DNA of 23,195 nt from Methanosphaera sp. SHI613 (GTDB taxonomy: Archaea > Methanobacteriota > Methanobacteria > Methanobacteriales > Methanobacteriaceae). Positions 7,234 through 16,739 of the stretch are shown here, piece after piece. Each line of letters begins with the position of its first letter. Position 1 is the stretch's first letter. The stretch spans positions 10,153 through 33,347 of the forward strand of contig MVJJ01000077.1 of assembly GCA_003266145.1 (NCBI GenBank). The letters run 5' to 3'. The notes under the pieces were generated by a model. That model saw only the letters and a list, made by a program, of their open reading frames with translations. It had not been told where the DNA came from and made no database searches. Position numbers and translations under genes: made by a program.

Positions 7234-8193
7234 AATACCTAATAGTTGAGGAACAAAATAACTGATTATCATATCAGCTCCTGCCCTTTTGATAGAAAGT
7301 AGTGTTTCGTCAAGTAAGTCCTCTGTAATGTAACCTTTTTCAATACCCGCAGTTATCATTGAATATTCACCGCTAACCTGGTATGCTATTGTAGGCATTT
7401 TAAATTGCTGTTTGACTTCCCGTAGAACATCAAGATATGCAAGTGCCGGTTTTACAATTATTGCATCTGCTCCTTCATCGATATCCATTGCCACTTCCAT
7501 TAATGCTTCATTGAAATTTGCAGGATCCATTTGATATGATTTTCTATCACCGAAACTAGGTGCAGAATCTGCTGCTTCCCTAAATGGTGCATAATAAGTT
7601 GATGCATATTTTGCAGCATATGAAAATATTGGTACGTTCAGATAATCATTTGCATCCAATCCATCACGTATAGCCATTACACGACCGTCCATCATATCAC
7701 TAGGAGCTACTACATCCACTCCTGCATCGGCATAGCTTACTGCTATCTTGGATAAGTAGTCAAGTGTTTCATCATTTTGTACATAGTTATCCCTAATAAT
7801 ACCGCAATGTCCGTGACTTGTATATTCACACATACAGACATCACCCATAACTACAAGGTTTGTCTGTTCTTTTAAGGCTTTTATGGTTTGTTGTATAATA
7901 CCATCCTTATCATAAGCGCTACTACCTACTTCATCCTTATGTGCAGGTATTCCGAAAAGGAGTACGCTCGTCAATCCACTGTCTTCAAGTAATCCGGCAA
8001 AGTCAACAGCATCATCTACAGAGTATCTGTATTGACCAGGCATTGTGCTGATTTCTTCAGGATTTCCATTTTCCGCTTCTTCCTTAATGTATAATGGATA
8101 TATTAAATCACTTATATCCACACTGGTTTCTTGAAACATTGCCCTTATTCTTGCATCACTTCTCATTCTTCTCATTCTTCTTATTGGAAACAT
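7228..8193 (-). CDS. hemB: Delta-aminolevulinic acid dehydratase (porphobilinogen synthase)
   Basis: Condenses two 5-aminolevulinates to porphobilinogen, the first common tetrapyrrole precursor; in a methanogen this feeds coenzyme F430 and corrinoids. It is 321 residues, the family length. DVCMCEYTSHGHCG supplies the three cysteines of the zinc site; SYAAKYASTYYAPFREA and AIIVKPALAYLD contain the two active-site lysines, the second forming the Schiff base; YQVSGEYSMI follows. The frame is open up to 8235, but GGTGG at 8200-8204, 6 bases before the ATG at 8193, fixes the start at MFPIRRMRRMR; this also removes an overlap with speB, leaving a 16-base gap. It is the second gene of a speB-hemB pair. 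Confidence 0.95.
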   Translation of the reverse strand: MFPIRRMRRMRSDARIRAMFQETSVDISDLIYPLYIKEEAENGNPEEISTMPGQYRYSVDDAVDFAGLLEDSGLTSVLLFGIPAHKDEVGSSAYDKDGIIQQTIKALKEQTNLVVMGDVCMCEYTSHGHCGIIRDNYVQNDETLDYLSKIAVSYADAGVDVVAPSDMMDGRVMAIRDGLDANDYLNVPIFSYAAKYASTYYAPFREAADSAPSFGDRKSYQMDPANFNEALMEVAMDIDEGADAIIVKPALAYLDVLREVKQQFKMPTIAYQVSGEYSMITAGIEKGYITEDLLDETLLSIKRAGADMIISYFVPQLLGIE

Positions 8194-8209
8194 ATAAAAC
8201 CACCATTTG

Positions 8210-9094
8210 TTAATTTTGTAATGATAAAAAGTCATATATTACTTTAGCTGCATTTATACTTGTAGAATCGCCTATCGTATCTGATGCTACTTCAACCACA
8301 TCCAATCCACGAACATCCTTAGATGCTAATGAGCATATTATATCCTCCAGCATCATTGGTGTCAACCCGCATGGGGCAGGAGTGCCGACCGATGGGGCAT
8401 ATGCCGGATCCAGGACGTCAATATCAACTGTAATATAAACAGGTGAGTCTATATTATTTAATTTATCAAATAGTCCTGTTGAATCCCGTTGAAGTTCAAA
8501 ACTGCTAAAGTATGTGATATCATCATGTTCTTTTACATATTCATGCTCTTCATATTCTGCAGATCTAATTCCAATTTGTATAATTTCTTTGGGATTTAAT
8601 TCATGTACACGACGAAGTACGCTTGCATGTGAGTATTTTTCACCGAGGTACTCATCTCTCATATCAAAATGAGCATCCAGATGAACAACGGTTAAATCCT
8701 TGAAGGATTCAGGGTCATAGTCATGCAATGCCCTTAATATGCTGCAAGTTACTGTGTGTTCACCACCTATGGTTATGGGAGTTAAGTTTTTATCCAGCAA
8801 TTCATTGACAGTATCATATATCATCATATCAGTTTCAATGTAATTGCCTGGAACAACTTGAATATCTCCTATATCATAACTGGTTGTCGTTAGTGATGTG
8901 TCAAATCGTAGATTATACTGTTCAAAGTTATATGAAGCTTCCCTTACTGCCTTTGGACCATTTCGTGCACCTGGCCTGTAACTTGTGGTACTGTCGAATG
9001 CTATGCCCATCAAGCTGTAGGTGCTTTCATATTCTTCATCATCAAATTCTTCAGAAAAAGCAAATTTCATCATATTATCTGCATAAAAAAACAT
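8210..9094 (-). CDS. speB: Agmatinase / arginase-family ureohydrolase
   Basis: Member of the ureohydrolase family, most likely agmatinase, which splits agmatine to putrescine and urea in polyamine synthesis. The binuclear manganese site is visible as GGEHTVT (His), HLDAHFDMR and YITVDIDVLDPAYAPSVGTP, and the length of 294 residues is typical. The N-terminal SLMGIAFDSTTSYRPGARNGPKAVREAS is characteristic. The ATG at 9094 has a GTGGT box about 9 bases upstream; the two Met codons eight residues later lack one, so the longer form is kept with some doubt. It precedes hemB by 16 bases and is likely co-transcribed. Arginase or another guanidino substrate cannot be excluded from sequence alone. Confidence 0.88.
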   Translation of the reverse strand: MFFYADNMMKFAFSEEFDDEEYESTYSLMGIAFDSTTSYRPGARNGPKAVREASYNFEQYNLRFDTSLTTTSYDIGDIQVVPGNYIETDMMIYDTVNELLDKNLTPITIGGEHTVTCSILRALHDYDPESFKDLTVVHLDAHFDMRDEYLGEKYSHASVLRRVHELNPKEIIQIGIRSAEYEEHEYVKEHDDITYFSSFELQRDSTGLFDKLNNIDSPVYITVDIDVLDPAYAPSVGTPAPCGLTPMMLEDIICSLASKDVRGLDVVEVASDTIGDSTSINAAKVIYDFLSLQN

Positions 9095-9128
9095 AATAAA
9101 AATACCACTTTAATTATTTAATATTATG

Positions 9129-9142
9129 TTTATATTTATATC
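9129..9142 (-). promoter_or_regulatory. TATA-like element of the speB-hemB operon
   Basis: On the minus strand this reads GATATAAATATAAA, about 35-48 bases before the speB ATG, which would put the transcript start near 9110. The remainder of 9143-9283 shows no gene or repeat. Confidence 0.35.
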
Positions 9143-9283
9143 ATTATTCATTAAAAAGATTATTTAAGAAATTATGAAATACCATGAGACTATGTTTTTT
9201 GAAAAAATAGAGTGATTAAATCGATAATAACTATGAAGAAAGGATATTATAGTTTTACTAAATATATTAACTTAAAAAATTCT

Positions 9284-9314
9284 AAAAAAAGGTAAAATGG
9301 GTGATGATTCACCC
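9284..9314 (-). terminator. Hairpin and T-tract terminator of the adhesin gene
   Basis: A perfect GC-containing inverted repeat GGGTGA (9299-9304) / TCACCC (9309-9314) with a 4-base loop starts 7 bases after the adhesin stop. It is followed on the minus strand by seven T at 9284-9290. This is the clearest terminator in the window. Confidence 0.65.
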
Positions 9315-9321
9315 TATTAAA

Positions 9322-12300
9322 TTAGTTGTTTACGGTTAAGGTTTTAACATCTTCTAATGTACCATATTCAGGTGAAGTGAATATTGCAGTTATGTTGTAA
9401 CTGCCTGCCTTCATATTTTCAGGTAATGTGTAGTTTACACTAACTTGTCCATTTACTACTTTAGCATAGATTGTTTTACCGTTAGAGTCTTTAACAGTTT
9501 TACCGTTTACCTTAAATACTACTTTACCAGTGTTTACTGGTATAGCTGCATTTATTGTAGCTGTTAATGTGACTGTAGCGTTTACTGTTGCTGTTACATC
9601 TTCTGTTACAATGGATGGTTCAGCAGATGGATCATCGGATGTTATTGTAATTTCTTCTTTCTCGGTTGACATTTTTGCTATGTCTGAGTAACCTGAATAT
9701 ACAGCCTGTATGGTTGAACCTTCTTTTGCCCAGCTTTCAGGTATTTCATAATCTTCAATTGTAGCTGTACCGTTTACTACTTTTGCATAGATTACTTTAC
9801 CGTTAGAGTCTTTGAGTGTTTTACCGTTTACTTTGAATGTTACTTTTCCTTTGGATAGATTAGTTGCAACATTGTCACCATAGTAAATGCTTGCAGATAT
9901 TTGACTTGTCTGTCCTATGGTAAATTCGGTTGTGTCTAATTTTATCGTGTATTCCTGTGGTGGCAATTCTGTTGGCGTGTTGTTTTCGATTATGGTTGTT
10001 GAGTCATTTGTGGATACTGCATCGTTTCCTACTTTAGCTTTTGTTACTAAGTAGTTGTCTGTTACGACATTGTTTTGACTTCCGGTAATGTTTACAGCAT
10101 TAGTCAAATCAGATGGGTTTTTGATTGTTATGTTGTTGTAGGTAATGGTATTTCCATTGGAGCTACCTGTCAGTTTTATACCTGTTGTTTCTGCTAGGAT
10201 ATTATCTAATTCTACCGGTACATCCTGCATAGTACCTGTCAAGTTCATGTTGTTGTATGAGATGATGTTGTTTTTACTTTGGTATGTTCCTATTGCCATT
10301 GCATAATTGTTATTTGCTGTGAAGTTGTTGTATGTTATTTCGTTGTTTTGGGTACTCCATAATTCAATCAAGTATACTGATGATGAATCTGCTGTTATGT
10401 CATTGTATTTTATTACATTGTCAAGTACTTCTGCCATGTAATTTGTTGATACATATATACCATATGTTACGTTTTCTGCTTTTACATATATTTTGTTGTT
10501 TGTCACGTTGTTTCTTCTTGCTCCCTGGATTAATTCTACTGCATTTGCATAGTATGTTCCATAGGATGTTATGTTGTTTGAATCTATGAGGTTGTCGTTT
10601 GCATTATCAGATACTGCTATTGCATATGTGTACATCTGTGCTTCTGTTACTATATTGTTGTTTTGTATTTTGTTGTTTTCACATGCACCGTTTGTAGTTC
10701 CACTTACCTGTATTGATTCTACAGTACCGTATGCAGATGTCTGACCAGTAGAGTTTGTTGTGATGTTATTTCCATCAACCAATACGTTGTTTGATTCTTT
10801 TATTACAATGGATGAGGTTATTACACCTTTACCACCATAGAAGTCTATGTCAGCACATGGCCCTACTGTTGTTATATTGCTTGACAATACGTTAACATCA
10901 TGAGAGTTTAATATGGTGATTGCATGTGTTGAATCTTGAGTATTGAATTGTGATAATGTCACGTTTTCTATTGTTATGTTGGATGTTCCTGCGATTGTTA
11001 TGATTGATTCTGATGTTTGGTTGTTTTTCATTATTACATTTGTTAGGTTTGAGTTTTCACTGTTTATGTCAAATATTATGGTACAGTTTTCAAATACTGC
11101 CTGATTTGTATATGTCGTGAGGTTTACCGGCATATTTATGAAGATTACACGGTTATTAAATACTGAGTCAAATTTCAGTACTGAATTTGGTGTGATGAAA
11201 TCTCTGAGAATTCCTTCATCATCGAAGTATTCGCTGAAGTTTCCATCGTTTAATATGATTTCCATTTTTTCAGGCATTGCTGCCGTGGATGTTATTGTAT
11301 TTACTGCTTCATTTTGTATAACGTTTACTGTAAATTCCTCACTTTTTACTGTGTAATTATTTACAGCCACTCCATCAACAACTTCAACACTGTCTTGGTC
11401 AAATTTACCTTTTTGTGATTCGTATTCAACTATAAATCCGCTTGGTAATGTGTTGCTATAGTCACTTACAACACCTTGAGTGTTGTTTAGTTTATTGAAT
11501 GTTGTTGTGAGTTCTATCTTATCATTGTAGTTTACGTTTGTAAGGTCACTTGTTGTAGTGGTCATAATAATCCAGTTGTCGATTATTATATCTGCTGCCT
11601 GTTCTCTGTAAACATCATCATAGTCATCGTATGCCCAGTAGAATCCGCTTGCAACATATTTTTCTGGGTTATCGTTTGTTGCCCAGTAGTTATTGTTAGC
11701 TGTTATGGTTTTTCCATATTCATCCAGATTATATAATGCTGAATTTCCTTCTTGACATATAAATACTGAGTTTTCAATGTTTGTGGTTCCATAATAATTT
11801 TCTACTACAGATCCGTTACCTGTTGCAGTGTTGTTTATGAATATACAAGATTGTATGTTTAAGTGTTGACCATTGTTAAAGAATACTCCACCTTCACGTA
11901 CGGAAGAGGATGATGCTTTGTTTTCGATAAAGGTACAATTGACCACAGTGGTATTTTTTACACATTCCATTACTCCACCACGACCCATGGATGCAGTGTT
12001 GTTAATGAATGTTGAATTTTCAAGTAATGCAGGGTATTTCTGTCCCATTGAATAAATACCAGCAAGTTGTGCCTGGTTATTTTCCAGGAGAGAATTGGTT
12101 ATTGTTAATCCACCTTTTAATATAATCCATCCCTGGTTATCGTTGGAACCGCTTACCAATTTAGTATTTCTTATTGTAGAATTATCTATTGTAAGGTTAG
12201 CTTCCGTTCTTACTATGGTACCTGTGTTATTTTCTATTAATGAATTTTTTATGATTAAATTGGATGTTGCATCCATGTTCATTAATATTCCTATTACATT

Positions 12301-13929
12301 ACCACCAAGGTTATATGCATTGTTGTCAAATATGCTTACGTTTTCTAATGTAACGTTTGCATTGCTAGCGTTCATTACTATTCCTACAATTCCTCGGGTA
12401 TTATTGATACTTAAATTTTTAATTGTTACGTTTGCATTGCTGATATTGAATACTCCGCCTTTATTTGCATTTATATTCATTCCATTTCCATCTATAACCA
12501 TATCTTTATTGATGTTTATCAGTTCTTCTGATGAAGCTCTTTTAACACCGTTTGTTAATGTCAATTCACCATCGGATTCTGCTATGTAACTTTCAACTTT
12601 TGCATAGTTATCAAGTGTCGTAGGTGTAATTTCAATGTTACCTTCAACACATACCTGTGCATCGGTTGCGATTCTATCAATTAATGCAATTACTGAATAG
12701 TTACCTGATGGGATTGGATCGGTTACAGTTATGCTTCCAACACCATCTTGAATATATATTTTATATTCATAGGTATCGAGAGCTACAGTTACGTTACAAC
12801 CAGAAACAGTGTTTCCATTATCGTCGTGTACTTTTACTTCAAGAAGGAATTCTTCATCTTCTACAGCGACTAATCCAGTTACTTCAGTTGTTAATGTGTA
12901 TACCGTACCTGCTCTTATGAAAATATCTGAACCGTTGAAAGCAGTATTTCCAGTCATGGTATTGTTTATCAGATAAACGTTGTTTGTATCAACGGATATT
13001 GCTCCACCCTGCTGTTGATATGTTGGATTTTCACGTTCTACCTTGTTTGATATGAATTGTGAGTTCATGATAGTTGCATTTCCACCACGTAATGCTATTG
13101 CTCCAGCACGTATTTCAGAGGTGTTGTTTTCGAAGTAGGAATTGTTTACCGTCAAGTATCCCTGTGAGTTTATTGCCCCACCATAAAGTGTTGCATAATT
13201 GTTTAGGAATCTGCAGTTGTCTACAGTGGCACTTTTTTGACTCCATAATCTTACTACAGCATTGTTTGCCTTACAGTTTGTAAAATTGGAATCTTTGATT
13301 ATATTAGTTCCACTACCCCTTAATTCAAGTATACCTGATACACATGTAGAATCATTTACTGATGAGTTTATCATTGTGAATGATGCACTTCCAGTGGAAG
13401 AAACTACAGAAGCTGCAGTTGTTGTGTGGATATTTTCAAAGTTTACGTTAATGAATGTTAATTTTCCATAAACCTTAAATGCAGATTCTTCACCGGCGGT
13501 GTTTTTAATTGTTAAGTTCTTGAATGTCACATCTGCATCGCTTCCTATAACAAACAATCCACTGTTTGAACAAGCGTCAATCACATGATTTTGTCCATCA
13601 ATGACTATTGTCTTATTGATTGTTATAGCACTTTCATCTGCTGTTTTTACATAATCATCCTCTAAAGAGAGGTCCTCTGATTCATCAATACTTTGGCTTA
13701 ACTGGGTGAATGTTTTTTCACCATCACCTTTTATTGACAAATCGCTTTTTGTATTACCATTTGAATTGATTATTTCATTACTTTCAATGTCAATATTGTC
13801 TGGGCTTATTGTTTGACCAACATCGGAGTCCAGATTAGCCGAATCCATGTCGGTAGCAAAACTAGCACCCACTAAGGTAATTAATATTATTGAAAATAAT
13901 AGAAATAGTTTCATTTTATTTTTCAACAT
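9322..13929 (-). CDS. Large adhesin-like surface protein with beta-helix and Ig-like repeats
   Basis: A 1535-residue secreted protein of the adhesin-like group typical of gut Methanobacteriales. Residues 1-25 form a signal peptide (MLKNKMKLFLLFSIILITLV then GASFA). A right-handed beta-helix rich in Asn, Thr and Ser spans about 100-340, then an Ig-like module (about 343-435). A second beta-helix (about 470-780) restarts with VIDGNGMNINA, resembling the first VIDGQNHVIDA. A third, NosD-like region at about 980-1315 carries many NNxI repeats, and two Ig-like repeats end the protein (about 1327-1435 and 1437-1535). It ends TLTVNN, with no membrane helix, sorting motif or recognisable pseudomurein-binding repeat. 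The start has no strong ribosome binding site; Met6 is an alternative. It is a single-gene unit with its own terminator. Binding partner unknown. Confidence 0.88.
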   Translation of the reverse strand: MLKNKMKLFLLFSIILITLVGASFATDMDSANLDSDVGQTISPDNIDIESNEIINSNGNTKSDLSIKGDGEKTFTQLSQSIDESEDLSLEDDYVKTADESAITINKTIVIDGQNHVIDACSNSGLFVIGSDADVTFKNLTIKNTAGEESAFKVYGKLTFINVNFENIHTTTAASVVSSTGSASFTMINSSVNDSTCVSGILELRGSGTNIIKDSNFTNCKANNAVVRLWSQKSATVDNCRFLNNYATLYGGAINSQGYLTVNNSYFENNTSEIRAGAIALRGGNATIMNSQFISNKVERENPTYQQQGGAISVDTNNVYLINNTMTGNTAFNGSDIFIRAGTVYTLTTEVTGLVAVEDEEFLLEVKVHDDNGNTVSGCNVTVALDTYEYKIYIQDGVGSITVTDPIPSGNYSVIALIDRIATDAQVCVEGNIEITPTTLDNYAKVESYIAESDGELTLTNGVKRASSEELININKDMVIDGNGMNINANKGGVFNISNANVTIKNLSINNTRGIVGIVMNASNANVTLENVSIFDNNAYNLGGNVIGILMNMDATSNLIIKNSLIENNTGTIVRTEANLTIDNSTIRNTKLVSGSNDNQGWIILKGGLTITNSLLENNQAQLAGIYSMGQKYPALLENSTFINNTASMGRGGVMECVKNTTVVNCTFIENKASSSSVREGGVFFNNGQHLNIQSCIFINNTATGNGSVVENYYGTTNIENSVFICQEGNSALYNLDEYGKTITANNNYWATNDNPEKYVASGFYWAYDDYDDVYREQAADIIIDNWIIMTTTTSDLTNVNYNDKIELTTTFNKLNNTQGVVSDYSNTLPSGFIVEYESQKGKFDQDSVEVVDGVAVNNYTVKSEEFTVNVIQNEAVNTITSTAAMPEKMEIILNDGNFSEYFDDEGILRDFITPNSVLKFDSVFNNRVIFINMPVNLTTYTNQAVFENCTIIFDINSENSNLTNVIMKNNQTSESIITIAGTSNITIENVTLSQFNTQDSTHAITILNSHDVNVLSSNITTVGPCADIDFYGGKGVITSSIVIKESNNVLVDGNNITTNSTGQTSAYGTVESIQVSGTTNGACENNKIQNNNIVTEAQMYTYAIAVSDNANDNLIDSNNITSYGTYYANAVELIQGARRNNVTNNKIYVKAENVTYGIYVSTNYMAEVLDNVIKYNDITADSSSVYLIELWSTQNNEITYNNFTANNNYAMAIGTYQSKNNIISYNNMNLTGTMQDVPVELDNILAETTGIKLTGSSNGNTITYNNITIKNPSDLTNAVNITGSQNNVVTDNYLVTKAKVGNDAVSTNDSTTIIENNTPTELPPQEYTIKLDTTEFTIGQTSQISASIYYGDNVATNLSKGKVTFKVNGKTLKDSNGKVIYAKVVNGTATIEDYEIPESWAKEGSTIQAVYSGYSDIAKMSTEKEEITITSDDPSAEPSIVTEDVTATVNATVTLTATINAAIPVNTGKVVFKVNGKTVKDSNGKTIYAKVVNGQVSVNYTLPENMKAGSYNITAIFTSPEYGTLEDVKTLTVNN
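9448..9528. repeat. Direct repeat copy A in the adhesin 3' end
   Basis: This 81-bp segment matches 9769-9849 closely, with a common core ACCGTTAGAGTCTTT. It encodes the KDSNGKTIYAKVVNG part of the last Ig-like domain. The two copies are 321 bp (107 codons) apart, the period of the Ig-like unit. Confidence 0.7.
9769..9849. repeat. Direct repeat copy B in the adhesin 3' end
   Basis: Partner of 9448-9528, encoding KDSNGKVIYAKVVNG of the penultimate Ig-like domain. The similarity at DNA level shows a fairly recent duplication or continuing recombination between the units. Confidence 0.7.
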
Positions 13930-14022
13930 ATTCTTTAAACCATTTTAAGTTTTACCATATTATTGAAATTCCAAATATCTAGTTAACATGAATTTAAATA
14001 TTTTTTTATTTATGACATGTTT

Positions 14023-14040
14023 GATTTTTTTAGAAAAATC
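14023..14040. promoter_or_regulatory. Inverted repeat in the adhesin upstream region
   Basis: GATTTTT (14023-14029) and AAAAATC (14034-14040) form a perfect 7-bp inverted repeat with a 4-base loop, about 95-110 bases before the adhesin start. A TATA-like TTTATATTTA (minus strand) lies just upstream at about 14058-14067, so the repeat would fall near the transcription start. It could be an operator or a 5' leader hairpin. The remaining 13930-14148 is AT-rich without a gene. Confidence 0.25.
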
Positions 14041-14148
14041 AGTAATATGTAATAATAAATATAAATTTTAAAATATTAATAAATTTATATAATTATTTTT
14101 TCTAGTAAAAATGAATTATTAAAAATAGGATTACAAATGACAAATAAT

Positions 14149-14156
14149 AAAAAAAA
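14149..14156 (-). terminator. T-tract terminator after rfcL
   Basis: Eight T on the minus strand start 19 bases after the rfcL stop codon, with further short T-runs following. No strong stem is seen. Confidence 0.45.
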
Positions 14157-14174
14157 TATAAAAATAGAAAGGTT

Positions 14175-15746
14175 TTAAAAATCAAATAACGTTGTTTGTT
14201 TGGATTTAGGTTTTTTATCCTCTTTAACAGTTTTACTTTCATTATTTGATTTTTTAGGTTTTGAGGATTTCTTAGATTTTTTATCTGTAGTGTCACTTTT
14301 CTTTTCGATTGACTCATTTTCAGGAGTTGTTTTGGAATTGGCCATTGATTTTTTAGCCGTCTTTAGCTTGTCATCAGTTTCATCTGAAATATACTCATCC
14401 ATAGAAGCAATATCTTCAACTTTGGAAGCTTCTTTTTCTTTTTTAAGGGCTTCTTTTTTAGCCTTTTGAATGGCTTTTTCTTCTTCTTTTTGTAGTTTTT
14501 GAAGTTCTTTGATTCTTTTTTTCTCGATTGATGCCGGAATTTTTCGTGAACGGAAAAGTTTCACATCGTCATCTTCCAATTTAAAGTATTCCTTAAAGTC
14601 ATATGCCCTTTCATTATCCTGAAACATTACAGTATAGAATGGTATCTGTTTTTGCAGTTCCAATGGTGATGTATGTAATCTTTTGGACATCTTAGACGTA
14701 ACGGATTCTATGAGATTTTTGTTTTTACGACTTTTTGACAATTTTCCATATACTGTTGAATTGGTATATCTCGCAAATTTCTTATATGTTTTAGCTTTAG
14801 CTGCAGCTACTCCCCGTCCCATAAATAGGAATGCATATTTCCAGTAGGTGTAATCCTGTGTTCTGAATGCTCTTGCCAAGTTTAAATCGGCAAGTGCAAC
14901 CATTTCATATGCTTTTGCTATCTCATCTACACGTTCATATTCACGGGGAATATTTTCCGCTATCAATTCAATAAGAAACTGTGGTTGTGTATCAACTCTC
15001 ATAGCATCGATTACATGAGCGGGAGTTTTACTTTTAAGAACTGTTCTTACCGTATCAAATACGTTCTGTTCACCGTCCTTTTGTGATATTACATCTAAGC
15101 TGTCTGCAGTAATTACTTTGGAACTGTCAACTATTGCCTCCAAACTGGTTATGGCAGAACGTAGGTCACCGTTTGATTGTTTGCTTAATTGTTTTAATAC
15201 ATCCGGATCATATTTGATGTCTTCATAGTCACATATTCGTTTAAGTTGTGCGTTTATGGTATTTGTATGAATTTTGGTAAATTTGATTGCTTTACACTTG
15301 CTTTTTATTGATGTTAACCTTTTGCTGTAGGGATCATTTGCCATCATTATTAACGGCTGTTTTGCATTTTTTATCGTTTCGTTTATAGCTCTTACTCCAC
15401 CTGAATCGTCACGTCCACTTATTCCATCCACTTCATCCATTATGATTAGTTTATAACCGGAGTTGAATAGGCTTCTTGTCTGTGCTGCTTCCCCAATTGT
15501 TCTTTTTAATATGTCATAGGACCTTTTGTCACTTGCATTTACTTCAATTGTTTCAGAAAAATATTCCTTTCCTACAAGATGTGCCATGGTTGTTTTACCT
15601 ATACCTGGAGATCCCATGAGTAACAATGGTTTTTGTGGATTACCATCAGCCCATTTTTTAGCCCATACTTCGATTTCTGCCTTTGCTTTGGCATTTCCAA
15701 GTACTTCACCCAACGATTTGGGTGCATATTTTTCTACCCATTTCAA
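14175..15746 (-). CDS. rfcL: Replication factor C large subunit
   Basis: Large subunit of the archaeal clamp loader that opens PCNA on primed DNA. The 523-residue protein starts KWVEKYAPKSLGEVLGN, has Walker A GSPGIGKTTM near residue 45, Walker B LIIMDEVDG near 105 and the sensor strand LIMMANDPYS. The SRC motif of the small subunit is replaced by KSKCKAIKF, as usual for the large subunit. After the collar domain comes a Lys/Glu-rich tail ending KQTTLFDF, a PCNA-interacting (PIP-box) peptide. The start codon is TTG at 15746, supported by AGGATG at 15754-15759 with a 7-base spacer; an ATG inside that box is closed by a stop at once. It follows rfcS by 15 bases. Confidence 0.96.
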   Translation of the reverse strand: MKWVEKYAPKSLGEVLGNAKAKAEIEVWAKKWADGNPQKPLLLMGSPGIGKTTMAHLVGKEYFSETIEVNASDKRSYDILKRTIGEAAQTRSLFNSGYKLIIMDEVDGISGRDDSGGVRAINETIKNAKQPLIMMANDPYSKRLTSIKSKCKAIKFTKIHTNTINAQLKRICDYEDIKYDPDVLKQLSKQSNGDLRSAITSLEAIVDSSKVITADSLDVISQKDGEQNVFDTVRTVLKSKTPAHVIDAMRVDTQPQFLIELIAENIPREYERVDEIAKAYEMVALADLNLARAFRTQDYTYWKYAFLFMGRGVAAAKAKTYKKFARYTNSTVYGKLSKSRKNKNLIESVTSKMSKRLHTSPLELQKQIPFYTVMFQDNERAYDFKEYFKLEDDDVKLFRSRKIPASIEKKRIKELQKLQKEEEKAIQKAKKEALKKEKEASKVEDIASMDEYISDETDDKLKTAKKSMANSKTTPENESIEKKSDTTDKKSKKSSKPKKSNNESKTVKEDKKPKSKQTTLFDF

Positions 15747-15761
15747 TTTAATGCATCCTGT

Positions 15762-16721
15762 TTAAGTGTTAACTAGTAAAAATTTACTTAATAAAGCTTC
15801 TAATTGAAGTCTAGCATTTGCTCCTTCACGGATTCTGTAATCACATTCACTCATGTATTCCATTAATTTAACGAATTTTTCCTCGGATATTAATCCTTCC
15901 TGTGTCATTTGACTTACTTCCTGATAGAATTGTGTGATTAAATCATCACCGCTTATTCCATCAACTATCATTACATCACGAAGTAAATCTCTTGCGGTCA
16001 TGAAATCCTTATCTATTGCCTTGTTGATAATCTTTCTTACATCCTTTGGTTTTGCCCTGCTTATGACGTCAAATACTGTTTCATCAGTGACCTTATTGTC
16101 CGTTGTGGTTGATGCCTGTAGAATGTTTATTGAACGTCTCATATCACCCTGTGTAAAGTATACTATGTTTTCGAGTGCGGATAAATCGGCTTCAATATTT
16201 TCTTGTTCTGCTATATACTGTAGTCTTTTTATTATTTGAGCTGACTTGATTGGTGCGAATCTGAATATTGCACATCTTGATTGGATAGGATCTATGATTT
16301 TTGATGAATAGTTACATGACAATATGAATGAGGATGTTTTTGTATACATTTCCATTTCTCTTCTTAATGCTTGCTGAGCATCTTTTGTCATGTTATCCAC
16401 TTCATCCAGGAAGATTATTCTGAATGGTGCTCCAACGGCTTTTAGTTTACAGAAGCTTTTTATTTCATTTCTTACTGTATCTATTCCCCTTGCATCTGAT
16501 GCATTTAATTCCAAAAAGTTTTGTTGCCAGTATTCTCCTAGTAAAGCCTTGGCCAATGCTAATGCACATGTTGTTTTTCCTACACCTGCTGAACCTGTAA
16601 ACATTATGTTAGGCATTGAATTTTCTTCAACATATCTTTTTAATCTTCCTACTATCTGTTCCTGTCCCACCACATCATCTAAAGTTTGTGGCCTGTATTT
16701 TTCTACCCATGGTACGTTCAT
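15762..16721 (-). CDS. rfcS: Replication factor C small subunit
   Basis: Small ATPase subunit of the clamp loader; several copies assemble with one RfcL. The 319-residue protein begins NVPWVEKYRPQTLDDVVGQE and has Walker A GSAGVGKTT near residue 44, Walker B IIFLDEVDNM, the sensor SFILSCNYSSK and the arginine-finger SRC motif in DPIQSRCAIFRF. The collar domain ends at a clean stop with no intein, which some archaeal rfcS genes carry. GGAGGAT at 16726-16732 directly precedes the ATG at 16721. It is the third gene of the rnz operon, 18 bases after the PH/SHOCT-like gene and 15 bases before rfcL. Confidence 0.97.
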   Translation of the reverse strand: MNVPWVEKYRPQTLDDVVGQEQIVGRLKRYVEENSMPNIMFTGSAGVGKTTCALALAKALLGEYWQQNFLELNASDARGIDTVRNEIKSFCKLKAVGAPFRIIFLDEVDNMTKDAQQALRREMEMYTKTSSFILSCNYSSKIIDPIQSRCAIFRFAPIKSAQIIKRLQYIAEQENIEADLSALENIVYFTQGDMRRSINILQASTTTDNKVTDETVFDVISRAKPKDVRKIINKAIDKDFMTARDLLRDVMIVDGISGDDLITQFYQEVSQMTQEGLISEEKFVKLMEYMSECDYRIREGANARLQLEALLSKFLLVNT

Positions 16722-16739
16722 GTTTATCCTCCATTATCT

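Noticed and set aside
12095..12589. Long antisense frame (164 residues) inside the adhesin gene
   Set aside because: It is the mirror of a repetitive Asn/Thr/Ile-rich coding sequence; antisense of such codons yields open, hydrophobic frames. The sense frame has a signal peptide and domain structure.
14102..14317. Minus-strand frame at the rfcL 3' end
   Set aside because: It is out of frame with rfcL and derived from its Lys/Ser-rich tail plus AT-rich non-coding DNA; no ribosome binding site.
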